In this document: positions 44,285 through 56,196 of the stretch, in pieces
Position numbering within the stretch: the first letter of the stretch is position 1
Layout: every line of letters starts with the position of its first letter
Assembly (NCBI GenBank): GCA_025765615.1
Contig: JAIVFJ010000105.1
Location: 158,083-222,082 of the forward strand
Length of the DNA: 64,000 bases
DNA from: Zopfochytrium polystomum
Taxonomy: Eukaryota; Chytridiomycota; Chytridiomycetes; Chytridiales; Chytridiaceae
Direction of reading: 5' to 3'
Position numbers and translations under genes: made by a program
The notes under the pieces: model-generated
Seen by the model: only the letters and a program-made list of their open reading frames with translations
Database searches by the model: none
Told to the model about the DNA's origin: nothing

Positions 44285-45620
44285 TATACTGATAAACACA
44301 GATCAGTGAGCTTGCGGCTCATTGCCAACTGAAGATCAGGTCCATGTACGAAATGCATCAATAGCTGAATTAGCTACAGTCAGTGTATTGAGTCGCCGCT
44401 TGTCCGGCCTGTAGTGATGCGTGATAAGATGCAATGATCTAGCTGGGCCGAGCTCAAACTAACACTCATAAACGTACCCATTCAGCATACTGCGCTGTGC
44501 CTGGTACGGAACGTCTGGCCCATATCCCCGCTGACTATGAGTGCATCTCCCTTGACCAGCATGTCTATCTTCAGGTTCTTGATTCAGTATGTCACCGATG
44601 TGCTCATGTCAATAGCTACTACACCATCTGACGATATCAGCTCATCTGCACCACACATAATGGCCATCTCGTCATAGTAACATCGCCTGATGATGAACGG
44701 CACTGGCAACTGAATGGTGAGATGATTGGCGGGATATTGCTCATACAGCCTATGCACAGGCAGTACATGGCCACCCACAGCCACGTCGCATATGAACACG
44801 AGGGATGAGTCGAGCATGAGCTCACAGTGGATCACTTCAGGCATAGCAGCATATACGGAGTGCGACGGATTTGGCATGACACCCACTACAGGCAATTCCC
44901 TGTTCCACCTGCACACCACCCAAATGCAGCCTCCATCTATCAGTACAACAGACTCACCATCTGCCTTGCTCAGGTAGACATAGTTCCCATCTGGCAGTAT
45001 GCAGTGATCATACACTGGAAGAGAGACCAGGAACATGCTGTACACGAACACATCTTCCATGAACGGTATCATTGAGCTTGGGTAGCATATCTCAGTCACG
45101 TGCCACATAATGATCTCCTGTGCCATGTGAGGCATGTTGGCAACAGTTGCACCATTGTGCTTTGCTGTATACTCAATCTCACCTGCCATCAGCTCACCCG
45201 GGGCATACCTTCTCACGCAGAGCACCCAGTCACCGTGTTGCATGGTCCATTCAGTGACCCTCACCTGATAGTAGCCAGTAGCATTCCTACGTGAGAGGGG
45301 CTTGAACACTGACGCTCTGACCTGCCATTCAGTGGATGTACACAGGCTGAATCCAGGTGCCACAGAGACTGCGGAGCGTGTGATCTTGCATTCCAATCTC
45401 CCATCCAGTGTCTGCTGTCTCATTCTGCATGACACCACCTCAGCATTCTCCTCCACGAATACAGCCCTTGCTCACCATATTCAGCTTGGTTCATTACACG
45501 GAACACATGGCGCGGAATGCGGAGTACGGGCGCAGATAATCTCAACTCATACTCAGCCATTGACAGCATGCTCACTGGCGAGCCTGGCTGTGGACTTATT
45601 GCCGCATTTTCCACACTTCT
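44285..45620 (-). pseudogene. Virus-type mRNA capping enzyme, broken (triphosphatase + guanylyltransferase)
   Basis: The main frame at 45456-44584 is 290 codons. Its first half looks like a tunnel-fold RNA triphosphatase: EYELRL (45540, in the preceding frame), CRMRQQTLDGRLECKITRS, WQVRASVF, YYQVRVTEW and a closing AGEIEYTAKH matching the EIE strand. The second half has nucleotidyltransferase motifs in order: motif I SKADGES (the KxDG lysine), motif III CELMLDSSLVFICDVAV, motif IV SSDGVVAI, and past a TGA at 44584-44586 a motif V-like IKNLKIDMLVKG. Fused triphosphatase-guanylyltransferases of this kind occur in large DNA viruses and virus-like plasmids; cellular fungal enzymes are separate proteins. 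Breaks: a frame change near 45460, the TGA, and truncation at the LTR (44284) and at copia integrase (about 45600). No metazoan-pathogen link is implied. Confidence 0.6.
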
Positions 45621-46087
45621 GAGTCTGTATCACTTTCACTCGTACTCTTGCTGTCTGTGTCTGCAGCTGGTGCTCCCCCCTCGCCAGTGAGAGGGATGTC
45701 ATCATCATCCAAATCAGATCCTTTATTGGAGCGATGACGCCTTTGGCTTGAGTGTGAGGAAACAGTCAGTGAGAGTCTCGTCAACCGCACATTCCAAGTG
45801 ACAACTATTTCGTTTGCGGAAGGGTCCAGAACATTGTATGCCTTTCTGCCTTGTGCATATGACTGCATGTGCACAACCCAACTCCGCTCATTCAACTTGT
45901 TCTTGCCAGTGAAATGCTCAGCAGGATAGCGAGCCCATCCCCAGGCTCCAAATACCTGGAGGCTCGCCAAGCCAGGTTTGATTTGAGTGAATAGCTCAAT
46001 AGGTGTGAGAGAGAGTCCCTTTGCAGGCAATCGATTACTCACGTAAAAAGCAGTGGCTAGTGCATGAGGCCACCACTTCTTATCCAT
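45596..46087 (-). pseudogene. Copia family C integrase C-terminal fragment
   Basis: The frame MDKKWWPHALATAFYVSNRLP...SLTPIELF, then VFGAWGWARYPAEH..KLNERSWVVHMQSYAQGRKAYNVLD, is the typical end of a copia integrase. It then enters an acidic linker with DSEVWKMRQ and stops. Upstream to 46500, more integrase-like sequence continues with stops. Confidence 0.8.
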
Positions 46088-46501
46088 CTGAGCATCAAGC
46101 AGGTCCGAGCATGCTCAGTCCAACAAATTCCTGTTTGCAATTTCCGCTTTTCCATTCTGCTCATGGTCATAAGCGATAGGAGCTTGCTGTTCAACTCCAA
46201 TTTCTTTCATCTTGTCTGCAAACTGCCTTAGGTAGAATTCTTTTGCAATGTCGCACCGCATAGCTTTCAGCGTCCGGGCTCATGCACGCTCTGCCCATTG
46301 GAGCCACAGCATAAAATTGGACAGTATCTCCTTCCCCGACCGGCCCTTCATGGGAACTTCAACACCTTTTGCCTTGATTGGTGTGAAATCCATGTGAGCC
46401 AGGTCAAAAAATGTCCTCATTTGGTCCTCTCAACTTCACTGTGAAAGCATACATAGCGTGCGTCTGATGCGTTCACTTTGCTCTTAGCTTTGGTGAGTTC
46501 A

Positions 46502-47410
46502 TCACCTGCTTGGTCCTTTTCCTGCTGCACCGCTGCCTTTCGCCCAGCAGTCCTTGCATAGGTGTCCAGGCTTGCCGCAATTTAGGCAAGTCTGCTTCTT
46601 CTTGTCTGCTTTGGATGCGGTGAAAGCAGCGGATTTTGTCAACTCCTTCTTTGATGCACCTCCAGGACTTTCTGCCTTGATCCGCTGAGCGTGGCCATAG
46701 AGCTCGCTTTTAACCTTGCGGCGCATCAAATTCGTTGCATCAAGTGCACGCAGTGTCCCTACTACATTCTGCCATCCAGGCGTATTGGGCATCGCCATCA
46801 GCAGAATATCTTGTCCCAGTCAAGTGACCCAGCGTCCTTGAGGCGCTGAATGAGTGCTGAGACTGAACCAATGTAATCCTCAATGTTACCACCACAGTAA
46901 CTGTTGCGTAGACCTCCTTCAGGTGTTCATACATCTCGTATGCAGTCGTGCACCCCGCTCAACAGGTCTCTAGATGCCCTTGGTAGCTTTCCAAGTAGCC
47001 AGCTTCGAGCTTGAGCAGTCGTGCTTTTTCTCGTCAGCGCATTCGCCGCATATGCCACCTTAACAGTATCTTCGGAGCCTGTGTATGTGTCGTTTTCACG
47101 CTCTACGATGTAGAGCATTTCCTTGATTTCCAAAAGAGTTGTGAATAGACGGTTGAAGTCAGGCAAGTTGCCTGTCGACGCCTCAAACTCTGGATATTTT
47201 CGTACTCCTTGTCCGTCATCGTGATCTAGTAGCCGACCTGCTCAGCAACCTCACTGTCCTCACCAGGGAGGGATCATACCAGTAGATTTTTCTTGTGTCA
47301 GGCTGCGATCACACAGCCGTCGTCAATCACAACTGCGTTGTTGTGATCTGATTGTCTGCGATCGTCACTCCAATTTCGCTGCAGTCAATCTCATCGTCTT
47401 CGTCTGCAAC
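46502..47410 (-). pseudogene. Copia family C Gag, frame-broken
   Basis: Gag pieces in three frames: LPDFNRLFTTLLEIKEML and AYAANALTRKSTTAQARSW (47166-46927), VYEHLKEVYA (46934), and MAMPNTPGWQNVVGTLRALDA ending with the zinc knuckle CLNCGKPGHLCKDC (about 46590-46550). The upstream end, DEDDEIDCSEIGV at 47405, is the continuation of the gag start at 25632 across a GTTGC duplication. Confidence 0.8.
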
Positions 47411-47640
47411 TGAAAGAATTCGCTATGATGGCTGATTGATGGGTTGGGCTGCTGTGGTGTACACTACTGAAGGTGGTGGTGGTGGGAGGTTGATCTTGGC
47501 TTCTGTCAGTCTTGTGTTTGTCTTTATACAAAACTGCTACAAGGACCATCACTTGCAAAAATGCTGCAAGTCATCCTTGCAGAGCAGTATCAGGTCAAAG
47601 CTCCTGCACACTGCTTACACCAAAAGACCCAAAACTAACA
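47411..47640 (-). repeat. Copia family B 3' LTR (right copy)
   Basis: 230 bp, same ends as the 5' LTR at 53367-53596, offset 5956, with a few substitutions. It is bounded on its outer side by GCAAC (GTTGC on the minus strand) and preceded on the minus strand by the purine tract AGGGGGGAG at 47641-47649. Confidence 0.9.
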
Positions 47641-48030
47641 CTCCCCCCTAAGCTGTGGGCAGGAGCAAAGGCCGGCACAGAGGAAAACCTTAAGCCATAG
47701 TCAACTTGAGGAAACTGTACACCGGAGAAAGAAGAATCACAAACAGGTATGACTGGCCATCGGATGGCAGAACAGAAAGGACAGACCACACTAACAAAAA
47801 TGGATGGGGGCACATATTGAACTTCAGAGGTAAAAGAAATGAGTCAAAGTAATGAAAAGGAACAAAGAAGAAAACAACTTCACAGATAGAAAAAAAATGA
47901 ATCAGAGGAAAGAGAAGAAACAAGGGCCAATGTGACTCAAATGGTATTCACTGAGAATAGCTGTGAGAGATTTCGTCATATAGTCCGCAGGCTGTTCTCC
48001 TCCAGCAATCCACTCAAGCCGTACTACTTT

Positions 48031-49356
48031 TTATTCCACGAGTTCTCGAATATAATGGTACTTTACCATGATACGCCTTGACTGATTGGTGTAAAGATCA
48101 TTTGAACTGAGGTTGATCACACCTCTGTTGTCAGTGTAGATGACAAGAGGAGTTGGAGACGGAAGTTGAAGTGCTGAGTAGAGTTGGGATAGTGCCTTAA
48201 GTTCTTGTCCCAGTTCAGACACAGCTACATATTCAGCTTCCTGTGGTGACAGCATGACAGTACTGCTCTGAACAGATGTCCAACTAATAGCTGTTCCTCC
48301 AAATAGAACATAGTAGCCAGGCTGTGATTTCCCATCTGAGTGGACACCATGGGCAGCATCAGAGTTACTGGCTATATCTGTGCAGTTGCGAGAATAGAAT
48401 AAACCATACTCACTATTACCGTTGAGATATTCGAGAACCCGAATAAGGATCTTCATGTGTTGTTCGCTAAGATCCTTGCTGAAGGTACCAAGGTATGAAA
48501 CTGCTGGGGCAAGGTCTGGTTGCGTGTGTGTTGCAAGGTAGTTGATGCCACCAAGGATTGCCCGGTACAGCCTCCTGTCTGGAGCTGCTTGGTCGATCCC
48601 ACGTGGCTGAAGATTGAGATTACTGGGAAGGGCAGTTACTGCAGTGCGGTTGTTGATAATGTTGGCATGGCGTTGAAGTAACTCCTTGATATAGGCTTTC
48701 TGGTGCAAGAAGATTCCGTTGTGGCGGTGTTCCAGTTGCATATTGAGGATGGTTTTGATTGTTCCTATTTCACGGAGCTTGTAACGAGATTTTAGCAGTG
48801 TGATGGCAAAGGTGATCTCCCCAGAATCCCCAAAGAAACAAATATCATCGACATAGATGGCAATGAAAATGACTTTTCCATCCACTTGACGGAGAGGATA
48901 CAGGGGTCTGCTTTGCTTTGCTGATATCCATTCGACATTAACAGCTCTCTTCAGTAGCCAGACTTTGCCATCACTGCAGTAGCTGTCTGGCTGCTCCATG
49001 TAAATGGGCACATTGAGCATGCTGTTTAGGTATGCGTTGCTGATGTCGGCAATAGCAGTGTGCCAGTTGTTTGCAGCCACCATGACAATGAGCCAACGAA
49101 GACTTGAAGACTCATTTGTTCTGCACAACGTTGATGTTGTTGGCCGTTCCTCAACTTCAAAGGCTGCCGACATGGCTTCTGCACGAGTTTGGGGATCGGG
49201 ACATGTGCTTGTGAGGTAGGTTTGCCCAGATCGCGTACGCTTGGCTGAGTTATCAGGTGATGGTGAATGTGAATGTTGGTGATGTGGAGGTGGCTCTGGT
49301 GGAGGTGCTTCTTGAGGTGGAGAAGCTTGTGGCGCACCCCTAATTTTGGAGGTCAA
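48031..49356 (-). pseudogene. Copia family B reverse transcriptase-RNase H frame
   Basis: 441 codons: RT with LRWLIVMVAANNWHTAIADI, NAYLNSMLNVPIYMEQP and IFIAIYVDDICFFGDSG, then YKLREIGTIKTILNMQLEHR, a GGINYLATHTQPDLA segment, and RNase H with SNSDAAHG, LSPQEAEYVAVSE, VIYTDNRGVINL and VKYHYIRELVE. The LYGLKQ..RQW block before YVDD is missing and integrase is not readable upstream, so I treat it as inactive. Confidence 0.85.
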
Positions 49357-52104
49357 GTTTGTTTTGTGAGAAGATAAAACCTAGTGGTGGGTATGTCTGC
49401 CATTGTTTTGACTTGTGGGGACTTTGAAGGAATTAGTTTTTCACACTCTCAGATATCCAACACGCAAAAGGAAGCAAGGATAAAAAATTCTGCACAGGTG
49501 AGCCTTCCGCACGATGCTGGTCTGGGCTCCCCCCAGTACCCTATGAGGCAAGGCAACCACTCCCCCATACACAGCTTGCCCTCAACGCTTTGCCCCGCGT
49601 CTCGCCTGGGCACATCAGGAGAATAACTGTCTCCTGGTTGGTGCTCCGTGCGGAATGGGCTCCCTGCTCAGGACTCCACCTCCTCTGACACAGGTCCAGG
49701 CCGCACTAGCCTACAAGCTGGGACTTCGGTGTTCGTGGGCCTTCAGTTGATTTACATTGCCGGTCTGCCACATCGGTCCGGCCTTCCTCAGTCATGCCTA
49801 TAGTGCTCCCAGTAAGACCCACTGGGGGTGACGTTAATTGCAGTAGCACGGAATCCAACCCGTCGTGCCGTCACCTCCAATACCAGAGCTGTACACCGTT
49901 ATCTGATTCACTTTCACTGTGGATTACCATGTGGTTGATACTTTTTACCAATCCCAGTTTGACTTCTTCCAATTCTGATTGCTGAAGCTGAATGCTGACT
50001 GAATGGAGGAAGTTGTTGTTTTCTGGAGTGACTCTGCTGTGGGGAATGAATGGTTGATGTTTTGTCTGACTTTGTTGAGGCTGTAGAAAACTGAATGCAA
50101 CTCCAATTCAACTTGTTCAACTGGCAAAATTCAAGTTCAAAGATGGTTCAAGGTGACTGGTGACTGAATGGAGCAAAGTGGTGATGTTGGTGTTGTTTCT
50201 GAAGCTGATCTGCAGGAATGAATAGTTGAAGGTTTCCTGAATTTTGCTGAGATTGCTGAGGTTTGAATAGTTTGATGATATGGTAATTGTAACTGTGTGT
50301 GAGGTGGTTGATTTTTGTTTTTGTTGGTCTAGAGTGGAGAATAAAGATAGAGACAAAGTTAGTGGTAGAAAGCATTCATGAGAGTTAGTATATCCAGATG
50401 TTTCCACAGAGCTTGACTGTTTAATGATGATTTGCCTTTAGTCTCCAAGTGATGTTGTGGAATTTATGCTGGTAGAAGAGTGTTAGTGCAAGCAAAGGGA
50501 ACAAAGACTTAGCCTGATGTCTTCTACTCTGCCGCGTTATAGAATCAGCAGAATGTTTTTGTCAAGTCTAACATCCAAGCCAAAATCACAAAGTTTCTGG
50601 TCAGATTACAAAAGTTGAGGGCAATCTCTGAAGCTTCCAGATCCTGGTTATGCTGCATGAATGAATGAGGCATTCAAAGAACATAGCTGTTCTGGAGTGA
50701 CTCTATTAAGAGCAGTTTGAAATCTAGAGTCAGTTAGATTTGGTTCAGCTAAGGAAGAATCTTTGATGAGAATGGAACTTCAGTAATCTTGCAAGGTTGA
50801 GCTTGTTTATAGTTTGCTGTGAAAAAGTGTTTGTGTTGAGTGTCCAATAAAGATAAACGTTGATACTCCTTGGAATGAGCCAAAAGTTATTTTCAAGGAA
50901 CATTGTGTTTTGTCAGAGAAGTTGGTTAGGATAATTCATCAGAGTGATGCAATTGAGGTGAAGACTCAGGTATGGCAGTGGAATTTCCTGTGATGTGGGA
51001 CCTGGTGAAGTGTGTTAGTATGTCTGTGTATAAAAGCTGAAGCAGTCAATATGTGTGAGTTAAGGTCCCTAGCCAGGGTCAATTAAGCCAAGCAATAATA
51101 GTGTATTCCATAGTTTGACTCCTGAGTCCAGATTCATTTGGCTAAAATGGATAGAGCGTTTTCCCAAGCCAGCAGCCCAGCACCAAGAAGACCATGCCAA
51201 GTTGGTGCCAATCCATGCTGAGACCACTTTGCAACTCTGTGCTGATGATCATCGTTCGCTAATTTGGCAATACAGTGCTGATGATCATCTTTCACTTATC
51301 CCTAGAATCCTCCCCCCTAAGTGGAAGATGATGTTTGATGTTGCACTGGCAAAACAGTAAGAGGATGGTTAAACTACTCAACCAATCCTGGTTCAATCAA
51401 TGAATGGACAGCAAATTGTCTTTGGCTGAAGTTATGTGAGCAAAGATAAAGAGAGGCTTAGCTTGATGTAACAGAGTCCAAGGCCAAGAGGAAATTGCAC
51501 AAGGTTGCCATGGTTGTGAGAGTTGGCACTTGCATAACTATTGGTCATCCCAATCGCTAATATGTTTGATGGTGAGAGTTTCAGTGTGGTTGAAAACACT
51601 CTGATCTCAAAAGGTGGCCATGTCGATGACAATTGTGTCAGGGAATCCAGAAATTGAACCGCCGACTACATGGGTCAATAGGCGAGCAAAACACCATATC
51701 ATCAAATCTGAATTTGTTATGCCCTGTTGAAAATGAGTAAGTATTATTAAAAGGGCACAGGGGCAGTTGTTAGTGGTGCAGGTCTCCAAAAACTGAAATG
51801 CCTGTGTTGTTGTTCATGGAATGATGAATCTTTACTGACGGAGACTGCATGGCTGAATGTTGAGAGGGTAAAGGCAGTTACTTTGATGCATATCAAACGA
51901 GAAGAGCAAAACACTTGGCAGATTGATTATTAGTTGATGGAGCAAGTTGGTTTTTGAGGACCTCTGCTGTTTCTTCTTCAATTGATATGAAGAAGCAGAT
52001 AACCAGGATAGTAACAGTTGGTGTGGTGATTTTTGGTGCAGTAGTAGTTGAGCCTTTGTCACTTTGATTGGCCAACTAGATGTGTTGCTTATCATAGTTG
52101 TTTT

Positions 52105-52760
52105 GTCAAACAGGTTTTTGAAGAGTGAGATTAGTTTGGCTAAACTTGTTATCTGAGGAGCTGGGTTGCCAACAACAAGAAAAACTTTTCCTTCCCCATA
52201 TCCAACAGGCTCTGGCCCAGTGAGCCAACAAAGATTCGAACAACTTGTTGGAAAGGGCAAATATGATGGAGAAGTTCTCCAGCTGCTGATTTTGCAAAGC
52301 TGTCGACTCGATGGTACGCTTCAGTGAATTGGGTAATGAAGGCATCTGAGGCTTCAGTTGGTTCCATTTTGATGCATTCAAAGTCGTCAATGATCTCCTT
52401 TGCAAGTCCCTGGTCTGCTGTGCGGCAAATTATTCCCAATTCACCAACCAATTCGTAAGTGAAGTTTCGACCAGGTGTGATTTGGGTGAGGGCTCAATAG
52501 ATGTGGCAAGGAATGATTAGACAGCAATGTGCATTCTGGTTCTGTGCACCAGGAAACCAAGTTACTTTCTCTGGTCCACAAGACGGATGCACCAATTGGA
52601 ATCTCTGTCCTTGGAATGGTCCATCTCTGATGAGACAGGTTTCAGTGTCGCAGAGGTCTAGTGGATCAACTTTATCATTCTGCTCTGCGTTGATGTGACT
52701 TGTGTCAATGCAGTGGCGTAAGTCGATATTTTTGTTGGAGAGTTCTGTTGGTTGAGTCAG
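52105..52760 (-). pseudogene. Copia family B gag remnant (right copy)
   Basis: Same sequence and same stop as the left copy. The readable end is ELGIICRTADQGLAKEIIDDFE. The interior at 49360-52100 holds no frame I can name. Confidence 0.75.
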
Positions 52761-53366
52761 TAGTCATGTTGTTTTCTCAGGACGATTATGTGTGCCAAGT
52801 TTGAAGGGATTTCGTTGGATTTTGGGTGTGTTGTGAAGGTGGTGTTGCAGCAGATGAAAAGTTGGTTTGTTAGCTTGGTGTGTGTCAGGTAGGGGGGTGG
52901 TCGTTGTCTCCAATTGGGGACAAAAAATCAAAAATTAATGGTGAGGGTTGGAGGTAATCTGGTGACCCTGAATGGAAAAAGGCGTCGCTTATCACAAAGG
53001 AGAGTGATTTTGGGGTGCCGTTGGTGGCAGTCGTGTAGTCCCGAAGCAGGCTTTTCCAATGATAGCTTGGGATCGGCTGGGGGAGGTCTGGAAGGCGAGC
53101 AAATTGAGGTTGAAGTTGGAAAAGTGGGTGACGACTTTGGAGGCGGTGGATGCGACGTAGGAGCGTCTGATCCGAGATCAGGAGGGTTCGTTGGAAAGAG
53201 GAGATCAAGAGCTTTCCAATGGTATTAACGAAATAGCTGTCCAATGTCTGTAGCGCCCGTGATCGGTCCGCAAAGTTGGCAGATCTGAAAAGCGTACAAC
53301 CCCTTCTACTGATTGGATCTGGCTGGAACCAAGGGGAATGTGATTGGGATGGGTAACAGTTTTGTA

Positions 53367-53596
53367 TGAAAGAATTCGCTATGATGGCTGATTGATGGGT
53401 TGGGCTGCTGTGGTGTACGCTACTGAAGGTGGTGGTGGTGGGAGGTTGATCTTGGCTTCTGTCAGTCTTGTGTTTGTCTTTATACAAAACTGTTACAAGG
53501 ACCATCACTTGCAAAAATGCTGCAAGTCATCCTTGCAGAGCAGTATCAGGTCAAAGCTCCTGCACACTGCTTACACCAAAGGACCCAAAACTAACA
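53367..53596 (-). repeat. Copia family B 5' LTR (right copy)
   Basis: TGTTAG at 53596 to TTTCA at 53367. It abuts a partial family A LTR at 53597. Confidence 0.9.
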
Positions 53597-54031
53597 GTAC
53601 TCAGCCCTGGTTGGTACTCAGCCCTGGTTGATGCCCTGCCCTGGGTTGTACTCAGCCCTGAGTGGGTACTTAGCCCAGGCTGGGGATTGGTGCTCAGCCT
53701 GTTTTATCTCATTTCTGTGGCCTGCTCTGTGCAGCCCACTGCTCCCTCTGTTTCTGATGGCTCCAACCTGCAGGAGTATAAAAGCAGCAACCTCTCCAAG
53801 AAATCAAAACCAGGAACCCAACCCCCTTCTTGCTGCTTTGACAGAATCCAGTGCAAACCATGCCATCCTCCATTTGCTCTCACTTCCCTCTCTGCCCACT
53901 CACTCCTCTCTCCTCTCTCCATCCGTTCACTCCTCTCCCTTCTCCATCACTACTGATCTCTCTCTCTTCCTCTTCCTCTCTGCACACGCTAAGTCCCTCC
54001 AGTCCTGGGTGAGATTTCATCACCTAGTGAT
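53597..54031 (+). repeat. Partial copia family A LTR (3' part)
   Basis: Carries the GGTACTCAGCCC units, GGAGTATAAAAGCAGC, the pyrimidine-rich leader and the TTTCATCA end of the family A LTR, with substitutions and small deletions. The 5' ~790 bp are missing, replaced by the family B LTR. Confidence 0.88.
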
Positions 54032-55743
54032 ACAGACATCAGTTTTTCTTCAACTGCGATGATGTGATGGATTGATGTGAACAAGTCCCTTACCCCCCTC
54101 GTCCCTGGATTGCGCTTGACAGCGCGAGGGTGGATTGCGGCCAAGCCAACCCCAACGATTCATGGAGAAGCCCCGATTTTTTGTATTCAAAGATATTTCT
54201 TGGTTTGCGCCAGTGGGTGAGCCGTTTGGCGCAGGATACGCAGGCCTATTACCCAGGAAGGTCCGACACGCTCCTGTAAGTGCAGAAGCATACTTTGAGC
54301 ACCCTGTCATCGTTGTGTCACTTTTTTAGTTCACCATGCCAGTTTAAATATGCGGGGTGCACTGAAATCGGACTGCACGACTAATAGATAGAAAAAACCA
54401 ACACATTCTCAGCATGCACCATTAACACCAACAACCTGCTGCTCGGACGGCCGAAGCGGTTGCGCCTGCCGACGCGAGGGGGACGGTTGCCGGAAAGCGG
54501 AAGTGGGGCGGGCCAACTCCGGAGACGGTGCAAGTGGAAGCCGCTTTAAGCCTCGCGCAGAGGTGGGCCTAGCTGCTCTTTTGCTCATTCAGGACTCGCT
54601 AAGACACTACCCGGCCGGTACCTGTGGGCTCGCCCAAGGCCACCACCGTCCAGTCCCGCCGGAGTTTCGCCACGTTGAGGACCTCGTAAGGCTCTCATCT
54701 TCCATGCTGCCGCTTCATTCATTCATTGCAAGAGTTCAACTCCCCTCACGTCACAACTTGTTGGAGACGCCAATTGCAGAGCTTTGTGACATCAGAGTTA
54801 GAATGATTGCTGCAAGCAACTCCCCGTCTGATCATTTGCAACGATCTGACGCGTTCAGACACCGTAAGCACTATTCGCGTATTATTTGTTTACCAGAGCT
54901 CCGAAACCGAAGCGCACCACTGACATAATTACCGTTCTGACTTAGATTGGTGCCCAATTTCGATTATGCGATCTATCACGCCAGCTATGTCGCTGAGCAA
55001 AACTCGCAAGAGCCTTTTACGACAGAATATATCTTCAATGCAGAATCATCGAGATCAAGATAAGTATCGCACATGAACGCTTGATACGGAATGATGACTT
55101 CAGCATGATAAAGCATTTTCTGCTTCGCATGAATTTCTAGGAAACCTCCATCAAGCAAAGGGAACGCGGAACAGAGCTGTGAGTCCCGAGGTCAATGTCT
55201 TGCTTCAAGTGCATATGCTTGCTTTTCCCAAGAAAGTTAACCGTGGTCGTCGTCCCGCCATGATAGATAGGTTGGGCGAAACTGAGAGAGCAACCCTGCA
55301 AACATCTGGATTCGAATTCGCGCGGAATTATTATGTCAGGAAAGAGATGTTTAAGTCCTCCTCGTCGACTATCGCATTTCCGTTTGCGCGTGTGTCTCTT
55401 CTTCCTCACGCATCAAAATGACGTGGCCCCTTTGACTTTATATTTGTTGATTGCATGTGCGGTCGCCAAGACAAGCGGTCGAAGACAGAGAGGGAAGCAA
55501 GAAACAACAACAACAAAAAAAAAAAACAAGATACAGTGGAACTGGAATAGAGATGGCGAAATAGTACGAAGGGTAAAGGTGGGTGTGGCTGTGGCGGTGC
55601 AAAGTGAGTTCAGGAGGGCACCCGACCGCACCACAAGTTGCGAAGCTCAAGTCGAGGCGAGGTTGAATCGCGACCGTCAAAGCCGTCTTCATTGGATTGT
55701 GAGCAAAAAGGCATGTAAATATTCTCTCGTTTTGGGGATTCGA
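54032..55743. other. Gene-poor region right of the transposon nest
   Basis: Short frames such as 54503-54928 (+) and 55333-55890 (+) have no recognisable motif. I cannot support a gene here. Composition returns to that of the gene blocks. Confidence 0.4.
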
Positions 55744-56053
55744 TCACAGTCGCCGCCGCGTCGGCATCTCATTGGCGCGATTGAGCCATTCGTTGACGGG
55801 GGAAGCCTTGTCGGAGCGGGCGCGAAGGTGGCGGTCGAACGTGGGGTTGGCCGTCGCAAGAAAGCCGCCGGCTGGGGTCGGCGGGGGTAGAGATATATAC
55901 ACACATTGAGAGTGAGAGTGGAGAGTGAGAGGGAGAACGTTAGGTGGGCGCCAAGAGCCAATAAAGAATCAGAAACGCACCTCCAAAAGCCAACAAGAGG
56001 ATGCCGACGACGGGGTATGCTTGGCTGGGGATGGATCCGAGTCCGACGGGCAT
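55744..56053 (-). CDS. 66-aa single-TM protein, possibly ATP synthase subunit k-like
   Basis: Two exons (56053-55981 and 55871-55744) joined over a 109-bp intron (GTGCGT..CCCCAG) give 66 residues, MPVGLGSIPSQAYPVVGILL..., with one hydrophobic segment at about residues 12-30, then a polar tail with ASPVNEWLNRANEMPTRRRL. The short hydrophobic N-half, Gly-rich end and P(V/I)N-type tail recall fungal Atp19/subunit k or other small inner-membrane subunits of oxidative phosphorylation. I did not confirm this. It is below the size of most gene callers. Confidence 0.45.
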
Positions 56054-56125
56054 TTTTCTTTTTTTCTTTCTTGTTGTCAAGGAAGTTCTGTGCCAACCAG
56101 AGGTGAGAAGGTAGCTGTTGCAGAG

Positions 56126-56127
<2 letters not shown>

Positions 56128-56177
<50 letters not shown>

Positions 56178-56196
56178 GTGTGTGTGTGTGTGTGTG
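56128..56196. repeat. (GT)n microsatellite
   Basis: About 68 bp of TG dinucleotide with one GC interruption near 56171, in the 5' flank of the 66-aa protein gene. Cys/Val and His/Thr frames across it are artefacts. Confidence 0.95.

Larger units (their letters stand above)
47411..53596 (-). mobile_element. Copia family B element, full length with both LTRs, decayed interior
   Basis: 6186 bp between LTR ends. It contains decayed gag (about 52760-52110), a long non-coding interior, an RT-RNase H frame (49356-48031) and the polypurine tract. The outer flanks are GTACT (53597) and, at the other end, GCAAC; they do not match each other, but the GCAAC end pairs with the flank of the left copy. Confidence 0.85.
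48782..53596 (-). repeat. Right arm of 4.8-kb inverted repeat
   Basis: Partner of 25633-30447 (coordinate sum 79229). The arm edges coincide with the LTR start on one side and an internal RT point on the other. Confidence 0.9.

Noticed and set aside
25633..53596. Inverted repeat as a pure assembly artefact
   Set aside because: Not excluded, but the arms differ at 30180/49049, end inside different sequences, and show a coherent TSD exchange. An artefact would not predict that.
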